The notes under the pieces: generated by a model
What the model was told of the DNA's origin: nothing
The model's input: only the letters and a program-made list of their open reading frames with translations
The model's database searches: none
Translations under genes and position numbers: made by a program
Assembly (NCBI GenBank): GCA_030037395.1
Contig: JASHRJ010000037.1
Span: 1-42,594, forward strand
DNA length: 42,594 nucleotides
Direction: 5' to 3'
Origin: Thermoplasmata archaeon
Lineage (GTDB): Archaea; Thermoplasmatota; Thermoplasmata; Lutacidiplasmatales; UBA184
In this document: positions 9,641 to 17,663 of the stretch, in pieces
Numbering within the stretch: position 1 is the stretch's first letter
How the letters are laid out: each line of letters begins with the position of its first letter

Positions 9641-10579
9641 GTGGCCGAGCTCGGGGTCCGACTCGCCGGTCTCGAGCTGCGGAACCCGTTCCTGCTCGCC
9701 TCCGGCATCTGGGGCGAGAGCGGCGTCTCCCTCGGAGGGGCCTGGAGCGCGGGCGCCGGCGGGGTGATCACGAAGTCGATCGGCTCGGTCCCCCGGGCCG
9801 GCTATCCGAACCCGACGATCGAGACGTACGACCGATGGGGGATGCTCAACGCGATGGGGCTGCCGAACCCCGGCATCGACGAGTACCCCACGGAGATCGC
9901 GGCGGCCCGGGCGGCGGGGGCGCCGGTGATCGGCTCGATCTTCGGCGCCACCCCGGAGGAGTTCGCCGAGCTCGCCCGCCGGATGGCCGCCACCGGGGTC
10001 CTCGCGCTGGAGCTGAACCTGAGCTGTCCGCACGCCGAAGGGTACGGGACCGAGGTCGGGGGCACCCCGGAGGAGGTGGAGGCGATCGTCCGCGCGGTGT
10101 CGCGGGCGGTGCGGCTGCCGGTCCTCGCCAAGATCACCCCGAACTCGGCCGACCCGGCCGGCCTCGCCGAGGCCGCGGAGCGGGGCGGCGCCGCGGCGGT
10201 CAGCGCGATCAACACCGTCCGCGCCCTCGCGATCGACGTCCGGCTGAGGCGGCCGGTCCTGGCGCATGGCCTCGGCGGCCTGAGCGGCTCCGCGATCAAG
10301 CCGGTCGGGCTCGCCTGCGTCTGGCAGATCTACGAGCGGACCCGCCTGCCGATCGTCGGCGTCGGGGGGATCTCCCGCGCGGAGGACGCCCTCGAGTACC
10401 TCATGGCCGGCGCGACGGCGCTGGAGGTCGGCACGGCGATCGCCTTCGACGGGATCTCGGTGTTCGGCCGGCTCGCGGACGGCCTTGCCCGCCTTCTGGA
10501 CGAGCTCGGGATCGCGCGCGCCGCGGACGCGGTCGGGGCGGCGCACCCGGGCGGCGCGGCCGCTCGGCCGAGCCGCTAA
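9641..10579 (+). CDS. pyrD: Dihydroorotate dehydrogenase, class 1B catalytic subunit
   Basis: A 312-aa FMN TIM barrel. ASGIWGESG lies near the N-terminus, then TKSIGS, NAMGLPNPG and the active-site segment ELNLSCPH with Cys129. The cysteine base marks class 1, and a pyrK gene directly downstream marks class 1B, which passes electrons from dihydroorotate to NAD via PyrK. IVGVGGISRAEDALEYLMAGA forms the FMN phosphate site near the C-terminus. It starts with GTG at 9641, 24 nt after the CTTTAAG box. It is the first gene of a probable pyrD-pyrK-pyrG run of pyrimidine genes. Confidence 0.95.
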   Translation: MAELGVRLAGLELRNPFLLASGIWGESGVSLGGAWSAGAGGVITKSIGSVPRAGYPNPTIETYDRWGMLNAMGLPNPGIDEYPTEIAAARAAGAPVIGSIFGATPEEFAELARRMAATGVLALELNLSCPHAEGYGTEVGGTPEEVEAIVRAVSRAVRLPVLAKITPNSADPAGLAEAAERGGAAAVSAINTVRALAIDVRLRRPVLAHGLGGLSGSAIKPVGLACVWQIYERTRLPIVGVGGISRAEDALEYLMAGATALEVGTAIAFDGISVFGRLADGLARLLDELGIARAADAVGAAHPGGAAARPSR

Positions 10580-10603
10580 GAGCGCGAGCGGCTCGTCGCG
10601 CCC

Positions 10604-11380
10604 GTGCGAACGGTCGTCCGGATCACCGAGCGGGTCGTGGAGACCCCCTCGACGGTCACCCTGAGGTTCCCGTACGGTCCCGCCGCGGCGCCGGGCCAGT
10701 TCGTGATGGTGTGGGTCCCGGGCGACGACGAGCTGCCGATGTCGCTCTCGTACGTCGACGGGCCGAGCCGGGGGGTGACGGTGAAGGCGATGGGGGACAC
10801 GAGCCGGAGGATCCTCAGGCTGGACGCCGGGCAGCCGATCGGGGTCCGGGGTCCGTACGGCCGGGGGTTCGACCTCTCCGCCCGCCGGCTGCTCGCGGTC
10901 GCGGGCGGCTCCGGGGCGGCGGTGCTCGCCCCGGCCGCCGAGGCCGCGGTGGCCCGGGGGGCGCGCGTCACCGTCGCGCTCGGGGCGACCACCGCCGCCG
11001 AGCTGCTGTTCGGCGACCGGTTCCGCGCGATGGGCGCCGAGGTCGTCGAGGCGACCGACGACGGTTCGGCCGGCGTGCGCGGGTTCGTCACCGGGCCCGC
11101 CGACCGCCTGCTGGCCGAGCGGTCGTTCGATGCCGTCTGGACCTGCGGCCCTGAGGTGATGATGCTCAAGGTCGTGGGGAGCGCACGGGCCCACGGCGTC
11201 CCGGCCCACTGCTCGGTGGAGCGGCACATGAAGTGCGCCCTGGGGATGTGCGACGCCTGCGCGCTCGGCCCGTTCCACGTCTGCTCGGACGGACCGGTGT
11301 TCGCGGCCGATCGCCTCCTCTCGGAGACGGAGTTCGGCCGGTTCCACCGGGATCCGTCGGGCCGAAGGGTCCCCGGCTAG
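10604..11380 (+). CDS. pyrK: Dihydroorotate dehydrogenase electron-transfer subunit PyrK
   Basis: A 258-aa ferredoxin-reductase-like protein. An FAD-binding barrel (about 1-90, with the flavin segment LPMSLSYV) is followed by a NAD-binding domain (about 95-200, AVAGGSGAAVLAPAA) and a C-terminal [2Fe-2S] site with Cys211, Cys216, Cys219 and Cys227 (C-x4-C-x2-C-x7-C). This order is diagnostic of PyrK, which forms a heterotetramer with class 1B PyrD and reduces NAD. GTG start at 10604, 24 nt after pyrD. Confidence 0.94.
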   Translation: MRTVVRITERVVETPSTVTLRFPYGPAAAPGQFVMVWVPGDDELPMSLSYVDGPSRGVTVKAMGDTSRRILRLDAGQPIGVRGPYGRGFDLSARRLLAVAGGSGAAVLAPAAEAAVARGARVTVALGATTAAELLFGDRFRAMGAEVVEATDDGSAGVRGFVTGPADRLLAERSFDAVWTCGPEVMMLKVVGSARAHGVPAHCSVERHMKCALGMCDACALGPFHVCSDGPVFAADRLLSETEFGRFHRDPSGRRVPG

Positions 11381-11427
11381 CGTCGCGCGGGGCCGCCGGG
11401 CGCTCCGGGCCCTAGCCGCCGCGCAAG

Positions 11428-11435
11428 TCTTTATG
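11428..11435 (+). promoter_or_regulatory. TATA-like box for pyrG
   Basis: TCTTTATG lies 33-40 nt before the pyrG GTG at 11468, between pyrK and pyrG, suggesting that pyrG can be transcribed from its own promoter. Confidence 0.5.
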
Positions 11436-11467
11436 CGCGGGGCCCGCTACGCGCCGCGGGGTTCTCC

Positions 11468-13102
11468 GTGAAGGTCCTGGTCGTCAGCGGAGGCGTGATC
11501 TCCGGGCTCGGCAAGGGGATCACCACCTCCTCGCTCGGCCGCCTCCTCAAGGCCCGCGGCCTCCCCGTGACGATCGTCAAGATCGACCCGTACCTGAACG
11601 TCGACGCGGGCACGATGAACCCGTACCAGCACGGCGAGGTGTTCGTGCTGGACGACGGGACGGAAGCGGACCTCGACCTGGGGAACTACGAGCGGTTCCT
11701 GGGCCAGAGCCTCTCCGGCAGCCACAACCTCACCACGGGCAAGATCTACCGGGCCGTCATCGAGAAGGAGCGGCGCGGCGACTACCTCGGCAACACCGTC
11801 CAGATCATCCCGCACGTCACCGGCGAGATTAAGCGGACGATCCGGGAGGTCGCGGAGGCGGCCGGCGCGGAGGTCGTCCTGGTCGAGGTCGGCGGCACCG
11901 TCGGCGACATCGAGTCGATGCCGTTCCTGGAGGCGCTCCGCGAGCTGTCGTACGAGCTCGGCGAGGGGCACACGGCGTTTGTCCACACGACGCTGGTGCC
12001 GGTGGTGGGGCCGGTCGGCGAGGCGAAGACGAAGCCGACCCAGCACTCGGTCCGGGAGCTGCGGGCGATCGGCATCCGGCCGAACCTGATCATCGCCCGC
12101 GGCCCGACGCCGCTGACCCCGGACATCAAGGCGAAGATCTCGCTGTTCTGCGACGTCCCTCCTGAGGCGGTGATCTCGGTCCCCGACCAGGCGACGATCT
12201 ACGAGGTCCCGCTCGTGCTCGAGGCGCAGGGGGTCGGCCCGCTGCTCGGCCGCCTGCTCCGGCTTCCCGAGCGGGAGCCCGACTACCAGGCGTGGAAGGA
12301 GTTCCTCGCGACGTACCGGGGCGCCCAACGGGCGGTCGAGATCGCGGTGGTCGGCAAGTACACCGAGCTCAAGGACGCCTACCTCTCCCACGCCGAGGCG
12401 TTCCACCACTGCCAGGGCCATCTCGGGGTCGAGGTCCGGCTCCAGTGGTACGACTCGGAAGACCTCGCCCGGAACCCGGGCCTCCTCGGCCGCGTCGAGC
12501 GTTCGGACGGGATCCTCGTGCCGGGCGGCTTCGGCGCCCGCGGCGTGGACGGGAAGATCCGCGCGATCGAGGTGGCCCGCCGGGCCCGGATCCCCTACCT
12601 CGGTGTCTGCTACGGCTTCCAGATGGCCGCGGTGGAGTTCGCCCGGGACGTCCTCGGCCTCGGCCGGGCGAGCTCCACGGAGATCGACCCGGCGACCCCG
12701 GAGCCGGTCGTGAGCCTGCTGGAGGAACAGAAGGGGCTGTCGGACCTCGGCGGAACGATGCGCCTCGGGGCGCAGCGGGTCCTCCTGCGCCCGGGCTCGC
12801 GTCTCGCGGGGCTGTACGGGCAGGCCGAGGTCTGGGAGCGCCATCGCCACCGCTACGAGATCGACCCGAGGTACACGGAGCGGTTCGCCGCCCACGGGCT
12901 GACCGTCTCCGGTACCGCCGTCGACGGGCGCATCGAGGCGGTCGAGCTCGCCGACCATCCGTTCTTCGTCGGGGTCCAGTTCCATCCGGAGTTCCTCTCC
13001 CGCCCCGAGTCGCCCCACCCGCTGTATCTCGCGCTGGTCCGGGCCGCGGTCGCCCGTCAGGAGGTCCCCTCGCGTGCCGCTCCCGCGCCGGCTGTCGCGT
13101 GA
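11468..13102 (+). CDS. pyrG: CTP synthase
   Basis: A 544-aa two-domain enzyme that converts UTP to CTP with glutamine and ATP. The synthase domain (1 to about 270) begins VSGGVISGLGKGITTSSLG with the P-loop and includes KIDPYLNVDAGTMNPYQHGEV and GGTVGDIES. The class I glutamine amidotransferase domain (about 288-530) has the nucleophile Cys381 in GVCYGFQ and the His506-Pro-Glu508 pair in QFHPEF. The usual Leu after the nucleophile is Tyr here. GTG start at 11468. The 3' end overlaps aspS by 29 nt and contains the aspS ribosome-binding site. Confidence 0.97.
   Translation: MKVLVVSGGVISGLGKGITTSSLGRLLKARGLPVTIVKIDPYLNVDAGTMNPYQHGEVFVLDDGTEADLDLGNYERFLGQSLSGSHNLTTGKIYRAVIEKERRGDYLGNTVQIIPHVTGEIKRTIREVAEAAGAEVVLVEVGGTVGDIESMPFLEALRELSYELGEGHTAFVHTTLVPVVGPVGEAKTKPTQHSVRELRAIGIRPNLIIARGPTPLTPDIKAKISLFCDVPPEAVISVPDQATIYEVPLVLEAQGVGPLLGRLLRLPEREPDYQAWKEFLATYRGAQRAVEIAVVGKYTELKDAYLSHAEAFHHCQGHLGVEVRLQWYDSEDLARNPGLLGRVERSDGILVPGGFGARGVDGKIRAIEVARRARIPYLGVCYGFQMAAVEFARDVLGLGRASSTEIDPATPEPVVSLLEEQKGLSDLGGTMRLGAQRVLLRPGSRLAGLYGQAEVWERHRHRYEIDPRYTERFAAHGLTVSGTAVDGRIEAVELADHPFFVGVQFHPEFLSRPESPHPLYLALVRAAVARQEVPSRAAPAPAVA
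13060..13065 (+). promoter_or_regulatory. Shine-Dalgarno of aspS inside the end of pyrG
   Basis: GGAGGT lies 8 nt before the GTG at 13074. It decides the aspS start, which overlaps the end of pyrG by 29 nt. Confidence 0.6.
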
Positions 13103-14384
13103 GCTCGCCGCGCACGACGGCGAGGCGGTCCGCATCGCCGGGCACCTGGAGGAGTACCGGGCGCTCGGGGGGGTGGCGTTCGCCCTCGTGCGGGACGGGA
13201 GCGGGACCACCCAGGTCACGCTCAAGAAGGGGGCGACCGACCCGGCGATGTTCGCCGCGCTCGAGGGGCTCGCGCGGGAGTCGGTCGTGGAGGTCGAGGG
13301 GACCGTCGCCCGTTCGGAGAGATCGCGCCGGGGGGTCGAGCTCCTCCCCTCGCGCCTGACGGTCGTCACCCCCGCCGAGGTGCCGTTGCCGCTCGGCGTC
13401 GTCGACAAGGTCGGCGCCGACCTCGACACCCGGCTGAACCACCGGGTGCTCGACCTGCGCAAGCCGGCGGTCCGCGCCGTCTTCGAGCTCCGGACCGCGG
13501 TGCTCGCCGGCTTCCGCCGTGCCTTCCTCGACCGGGGGTTCCTCGAGGTCGAGACCCCCAAGATCCTTCGCCAGGGGGCGGAGGGCGGCTCCACCCTGTT
13601 CTCGGTGGACTACTTCGGCACCCGCGCCTACCTCGCCCAGAGCCCGCAGCTGTACAAGCAGATGCTCATCGGCGCGGGGTTCGAGCGGGTCTTCGAGATC
13701 GCCCCGGTGTTCCGGGCGGAGCCGTCGGACACCGTCCGCCACCTCACCGAGATCGGGATGCTGGACGCTGAGGTCGGCTACGTGGACGACCCGGAGGAGC
13801 TCCGCGGCCTCCTGGAGGGGATCGTCGCGGACACCGTGGCGGCGAGCCGGGCCGACCTCGAGCGCCGGGGCAACCCTCTCGCCGCCCGGCTCCCGGAGGC
13901 GAAGACCCCGTTCCCGCGCGTCCCGTTCGCCCGGGCGGAGGCGTGGCTGGGGCGCCCCGGGGCCGGCCGGGACCTGTCGACCGAGGAGGAGCGGGCGGTC
14001 GCCGAGCGGGCGGAGCGGGAGCTCGGCAGCCCCTGGTTCTTCCTCACCGACTTCCCCTCGGCGATCAAGGCGCAGACGTTCTACGCCCGCCGCCAGGAGG
14101 CCGACCCGTCCCTGACGTACTACTTCGACCTGTACGGCGGGACCCTCGAGATCGCGAGCGGAGGCCTCCGGGAGCACCGGGTCGACCGGCTGCGCGCGAA
14201 CATGGAGCGCGCCGGCGTGAGCCCGGCCGCGTTCGAGGGGTACCTCGAGGCGTTCCGGTTCGGGATGCCCCCGCACGGCGGCTGGGGCCTCGGGATCGAC
14301 CGCCTCGTCCAGGCGCTCGCGGGCCTCCCCAATATACGGGAGGCGCGCCTGTTCCCCCGCGACCGCTACCGGCTCGACCCGTAG
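13074..14384 (+). CDS. aspS: Aspartyl-tRNA synthetase, archaeal type
   Basis: A 436-aa class IIb synthetase of archaeal length. It has an N-terminal OB anticodon-binding domain (about 1-110), motif 1 around GFLEVETPKI, the AQSPQLYKQ segment, motif 2 FRAEPSDTVRHLTEIGMLD and motif 3 GMPPHGGWGLGIDRL, ending with LPNIREARLFPRDRYR. It charges tRNA-Asp. Whether it also mischarges tRNA-Asn is open: the OB loop reads AGHLEEYRALGG, without the Trp usual in discriminating enzymes or the His of non-discriminating ones. GTG start with GGAGGT ahead. It is part of a tight pyrG-aspS-mcm run. Confidence 0.95.
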   Translation: MPLPRRLSRELAAHDGEAVRIAGHLEEYRALGGVAFALVRDGSGTTQVTLKKGATDPAMFAALEGLARESVVEVEGTVARSERSRRGVELLPSRLTVVTPAEVPLPLGVVDKVGADLDTRLNHRVLDLRKPAVRAVFELRTAVLAGFRRAFLDRGFLEVETPKILRQGAEGGSTLFSVDYFGTRAYLAQSPQLYKQMLIGAGFERVFEIAPVFRAEPSDTVRHLTEIGMLDAEVGYVDDPEELRGLLEGIVADTVAASRADLERRGNPLAARLPEAKTPFPRVPFARAEAWLGRPGAGRDLSTEEERAVAERAERELGSPWFFLTDFPSAIKAQTFYARRQEADPSLTYYFDLYGGTLEIASGGLREHRVDRLRANMERAGVSPAAFEGYLEAFRFGMPPHGGWGLGIDRLVQALAGLPNIREARLFPRDRYRLDP

Positions 14385-14385
14385 C

Positions 14386-14390
14386 GGAGG
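14386..14390 (+). promoter_or_regulatory. Shine-Dalgarno ahead of the presumed mcm start
   Basis: GGAGG lies 8 nt before the ACG at 14399, just after the aspS stop, where an initiation codon is expected. A TATA-like AATATACG at 14331-14338, inside the aspS end, may give mcm its own transcript. Confidence 0.5.
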
Positions 14391-14398
14391 AGCTCCGT

Positions 14399-16507
14399 AC
14401 GGTCGCGGCCCGCACCAGCCTCCCCGCGCCCCCGGAGCTCCAGGGCCGGTGGGCCGCCGTCCTCGAGGAGGCCGGCCTGAGGCCGCGGATCCTGCAGCTG
14501 TTCGACCGGTTCCCCGAGGAGCGGTCCCTCGAGCTCCCGTTCTCGACCGTCGACGCGACCGACACCACGCTCGCCGACGTCCTGCTCGAGCGGCCGGAAG
14601 AGGTCCTCGACGCCGGGATCCGGGCGATGCGGGAGCTGCTGCCGGTGTCGGGACCGGACGCCGAGGGGCTCCGGCTTCGGGTCGTCGGCCTGCCCCCGAC
14701 CGCCGCGCGGCCGGTCCGCGCGATCCGGGAGACCGACCTCAACCACCTGATCGCGGTCGACGGGATCGTCCGCCGGGTCACGGAGGTCCGCCCGCAGATC
14801 CGCGACGCGGTGTTCGAGTGCGTCGCCTGCCGCACCAAGTTCCACGAGCCGCAGGACGAGGCGTCCCTCGTCTTCCGCGAGCCGCTCGAGTGCCCGGAGG
14901 CGCAGGGCGGCTGCGGCAAGACCCAGGGCCGGACCCGCTTCCGGCTGGTCCCGGAGGAGTCGACGTACGTCGACGCCCAGCGGATCGAGGTGCAGGAGCG
15001 GCCGGAGACCCTCAAGCACGGCGCGCACCCTCAGGGCCTGAGCGTCCTGCTCGTCGAGGACCTCGCCGGGAAGGTCCTCCCCGGCAACCGGATCGTCCTC
15101 AACGGGGTCCTGAAGAGCTTCCAGCGCGCGACCGCCGCGCGGGGCGGGGTCGTCCGCAACACGACGTTCGACGTCATGGTCCTCGCGAACTCGTTCGAGT
15201 CGAAGAGCCTCGAGTACACCGAGATCGAGATCGGGCCGGAGGACGTCGCCGTGATCGAGAAGTTCCGGGACGACCCGACGGTCGTCGACAAGATCGTCCT
15301 CTCGCTCGCCCCGACGATCAAGGGGATGGAGGAGGAGAAGGAGGCGATCGCGCTCCAGCTGTTCGGCGGGATCACCAAGACCCACGCGGACGGCGTCCGG
15401 GTCCGCGGGGACATCCACGTCCTCCTCGTCGGCGACCCCGGGGTCGCGAAGAGCCAGCTCCTGCGCTACATCGCCCAGGTCGCGCCGCGGGGGGTGTACA
15501 CGAGCGGCAAGGGGGCGACCGCCGCCGGGCTCACCGCCGCGGCGGTCAAGGACGACTTCGCGGGAGGTCGGTGGGTCCTCGAGGCCGGGATGCTGGTGCT
15601 CGCCGACGGCGGGATGGCGGTGATCGACGAGCTCGACAAGATGACCCCCGAGGACCGCTCGTCGATGCACGAGGCGCTGGAGCAGCAGACGGTCTCGATC
15701 GCGAAGGCCGGGATCACCTCGACCCTGAACGCCCGGTGTCCCGTGCTCGCGGCGGCGAACCCGAAGCTCGGCCGCTTCACCAACGAGCGCTCCATCTCCG
15801 AGCAAATCGACCTGCCGCCGACGCTCCTGTCGCGGTTCGACGTGATCTTCTCGATCCGCGACCTGCCGAACCAGGAGCGCGACCGCCGCCTCGCGAACCG
15901 GATCCTCGCCTCGCACCGCGACGTCGGGATGGACGGCTCCGGCCGTCCCGAGGGGGAGCTCCCGCCGTTCCCGACGGACCTCCTCAAGAAGTACGTCGCC
16001 TACGCCCGCGGGGTCCGCCCCCGGCTCACCGACGAGGCGCTCGCCGTCCTGGAGGACTACTACGTCCGGGTGCGGCGGCAGGGGGAGGAGCCGGACGCCC
16101 CGGTCCCGATCACCGCGCGGCAGCTGGAAGCGCTGGTCCGGCTCAGCGAGGCGGCGGCGCGAGCCCGGCTGAGCGACCTCGTCCGGCCCGAGGACGCGCA
16201 GCGGGCGGTGCGGATCATGGAGAACTACCTGCGCCGGGTCGCCATGACCCCCGAGGGCCGCATCGACATCGACATCACGCAGACCGGGGTCAGCCACACC
16301 CAGCGGGAGCAGTTCGAGCTGGCGCGCACGACGATGCGCGACCTGCAGGGGGCGCCGGGCGGGCAGTTCTCCCTCCAGGAGTACCTGGACGCGATGGGGG
16401 CGCACCACGTCCCCGCGGGCCGGGCGGAGGCGATCCTGCAGACCCTGCGGAACCAGGGCGAGGTCATCGAACCGAGGACCGACCGCTACCAGCTGACCCG
16501 CTTCTGA
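14399..16507 (+). CDS. mcm: MCM replicative helicase (no ATG, GTG or TTG start; ACG proposed)
   Basis: About 702 aa, full length for an archaeal MCM. The N-terminal A domain includes FPEERSLELPF. A zinc-binding insertion has Cys141, Cys144, Cys165 and Cys172. An OB domain follows. The AAA+ core has Walker A GDPGVAKS (345-352), Walker B MAVIDELD and the arginine finger LLSRFD (Arg479), and the protein ends in a winged-helix domain. MCM is the 3'-5' hexameric fork helicase. No intein is present. In this frame there is no ATG, GTG or TTG between a GTG far inside aspS (13943) and the Met in IRAMREL, which lies well inside the conserved domain. ACG at 14399 sits 8 nt behind GGAGG and gives the right length. 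An assembly error of ATG is the alternative. Confidence 0.93.
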   Translation, partial: TVAARTSLPAPPELQGRWAAVLEEAGLRPRILQLFDRFPEERSLELPFSTVDATDTTLADVLLERPEEVLDAGIRAMRELLPVSGPDAEGLRLRVVGLPPTAARPVRAIRETDLNHLIAVDGIVRRVTEVRPQIRDAVFECVACRTKFHEPQDEASLVFREPLECPEAQGGCGKTQGRTRFRLVPEESTYVDAQRIEVQERPETLKHGAHPQGLSVLLVEDLAGKVLPGNRIVLNGVLKSFQRATAARGGVVRNTTFDVMVLANSFESKSLEYTEIEIGPEDVAVIEKFRDDPTVVDKIVLSLAPTIKGMEEEKEAIALQLFGGITKTHADGVRVRGDIHVLLVGDPGVAKSQLLRYIAQVAPRGVYTSGKGATAAGLTAAAVKDDFAGGRWVLEAGMLVLADGGMAVIDELDKMTPEDRSSMHEALEQQTVSIAKAGITSTLNARCPVLAAANPKLGRFTNERSISEQIDLPPTLLSRFDVIFSIRDLPNQERDRRLANRILASHRDVGMDGSGRPEGELPPFPTDLLKKYVAYARGVRPRLTDEALAVLEDYYVRVRRQGEEPDAPVPITARQLEALVRLSEAAARARLSDLVRPEDAQRAVRIMENYLRRVAMTPEGRIDIDITQTGVSHTQREQFELARTTMRDLQGAPGGQFSLQEYLDAMGAHHVPAGRAEAILQTLRNQGEVIEPRTDRYQLTRF

Positions 16508-16533
16508 GGCGGGCCGGCCGGCCCGGAATCAAG

Positions 16534-16542
16534 CATAATATC
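16534..16542 (+). promoter_or_regulatory. TATA-like box for the DUF424-nmd3 pair
   Basis: CATAATATC lies about 50 nt before the ATG at 16592, just after the mcm stop. It is the only AT-rich stretch in the gap. Confidence 0.5.
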
Positions 16543-16591
16543 CGACCGCCGCCGTCGCCGGGAGGGCGGGGCCGTGGGCGAGGGGGTCGTG

Positions 16592-16888
16592 ATGCGGATC
16601 CACCGGGTCCGGGCGGAGTTCGTCGTCGCCGCGTGCGATGCGGAGCTGCTGGGCCGGCGGCTGCCGATCGGCGAGAACGGCCACACCGTCACCGTCTCGA
16701 GCCAGTTCTACGGCGAGCGGGAGGTCTCGGTCGAGGAGCTCCTCTGGGCCCTCGAGCGGGCGACGGTGGCGAACCTGCTCGGCTCCCGGGTCCTCCAGAT
16801 CGCCCGCGAGCACGGCCACGTCGACGAAGAGGCGACGACGACCCTCGGCGGGGTCCCGCACGCCGAGATCTTCGCGCTGGTCGGCTGA
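16592..16888 (+). CDS. DUF424 family protein
   Basis: A 98-aa archaeal protein of the DUF424 family, recognised by AACDAELLGRRL near the start, SSQFYGEREVSVEELLWAL in the middle, VANLLGSRVLQIA, and GGVPHAEIFAL at the end. The biochemical role is unknown. The ATG at 16592 leaves the usual about 15 residues before the CD motif and has a GAGGGGG purine run ahead. A GTG at 16574 would add six residues. nmd3 follows 13 nt downstream, so both are probably one transcript, which fits a translation-related job but does not prove it. Confidence 0.85.
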   Translation: MRIHRVRAEFVVAACDAELLGRRLPIGENGHTVTVSSQFYGEREVSVEELLWALERATVANLLGSRVLQIAREHGHVDEEATTTLGGVPHAEIFALVG

Positions 16889-16901
16889 GCGGGGAGGCCC
16901 G

Positions 16902-17663
16902 ATGCCCCCGCACGAGTTCTGCGTGGTCTGCGGCCGCACCGGCCGGACGCTGACCGACGGCGTCTGCGCCGAATGCGCGGCGGAGCGGACCTCCCTGGTC
17001 CGGATCCCCGAGCACGTGCAGGTGGTCCTCTGCCCCCAGTGCGGCGCGCGCCGCGGGGGGGGTCGGTGGTCGCGCGCCGGCGCCTCCTCGGTGATCACCG
17101 CGGAGGACCTCGCCCCGTTCCTCGTCCTGGACCCCGAGGCGGCGGTCCGCGAGGTCCGCTGGACGGAGCGGGGGGGCACGCCGTCCCGGCGCGAGCTCCG
17201 GGGGATGGCCCGGGTCCGCTTCCGCGGGCTCGAGCGCGCCGTCGCGCTGGACGTGGTGGTCCGGGTCGTCGGGCAGACCTGCACGGACTGCGGCCGACGG
17301 AGCGGGCGGTACTACACGGCGATCGTCCAGCTGCGCGGCGAGGCGTCCCCCCGGACCCGGCGCCCGAAGGAGCTGCGCCGGCGGCTCGACGGGGTATGGC
17401 AGGGGCTCTGGGAGGAGTTTCGCGGCGACTGGCGCTCGGCCGTCGCCTGGCGGGAGGAGCGACCGGAGGGCTGGGACGTCTACTTCACCGACACGCTCGC
17501 CGCCCGTTCGGTCGCCCGGCTCGCCCGGCAGCGGTTCGGCATCCCGATCGTCGAGTCGGCTAGCCTGTTCGGCCGGAGGAACGGCCAAGACGTCTACCGC
17601 GTGACGTTCTGCCTGCGGTTCCCCGGCCGCGACGACCGGACGCCCCCCGGCCCGGAGCGTTAG
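16902..17663 (+). CDS. nmd3: NMD3-like protein (60S/50S maturation factor family)
   Basis: A 253-aa protein starting at an ATG behind GGGGAGG (16891-16897). Zinc-knuckle pairs FCVVCGRTG and VCAEC (about 7-27), LCPQCG (about 48) and TCTDCGRRSGRYYTAIVQLR (about 128-148) match the cysteine-rich N-terminus and core of archaeal NMD3. The C-terminus contains DVYFTDTLAARSVARLARQRFG, the part resembling eIF5A and RNA-binding modules in the family. Eukaryotic NMD3 is the 60S export adaptor. The archaeal protein lacks the export tail and probably acts in large-subunit maturation. Its stop overlaps by 4 nt that of the convergent surface protein. Confidence 0.88.
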   Translation: MPPHEFCVVCGRTGRTLTDGVCAECAAERTSLVRIPEHVQVVLCPQCGARRGGGRWSRAGASSVITAEDLAPFLVLDPEAAVREVRWTERGGTPSRRELRGMARVRFRGLERAVALDVVVRVVGQTCTDCGRRSGRYYTAIVQLRGEASPRTRRPKELRRRLDGVWQGLWEEFRGDWRSAVAWREERPEGWDVYFTDTLAARSVARLARQRFGIPIVESASLFGRRNGQDVYRVTFCLRFPGRDDRTPPGPER

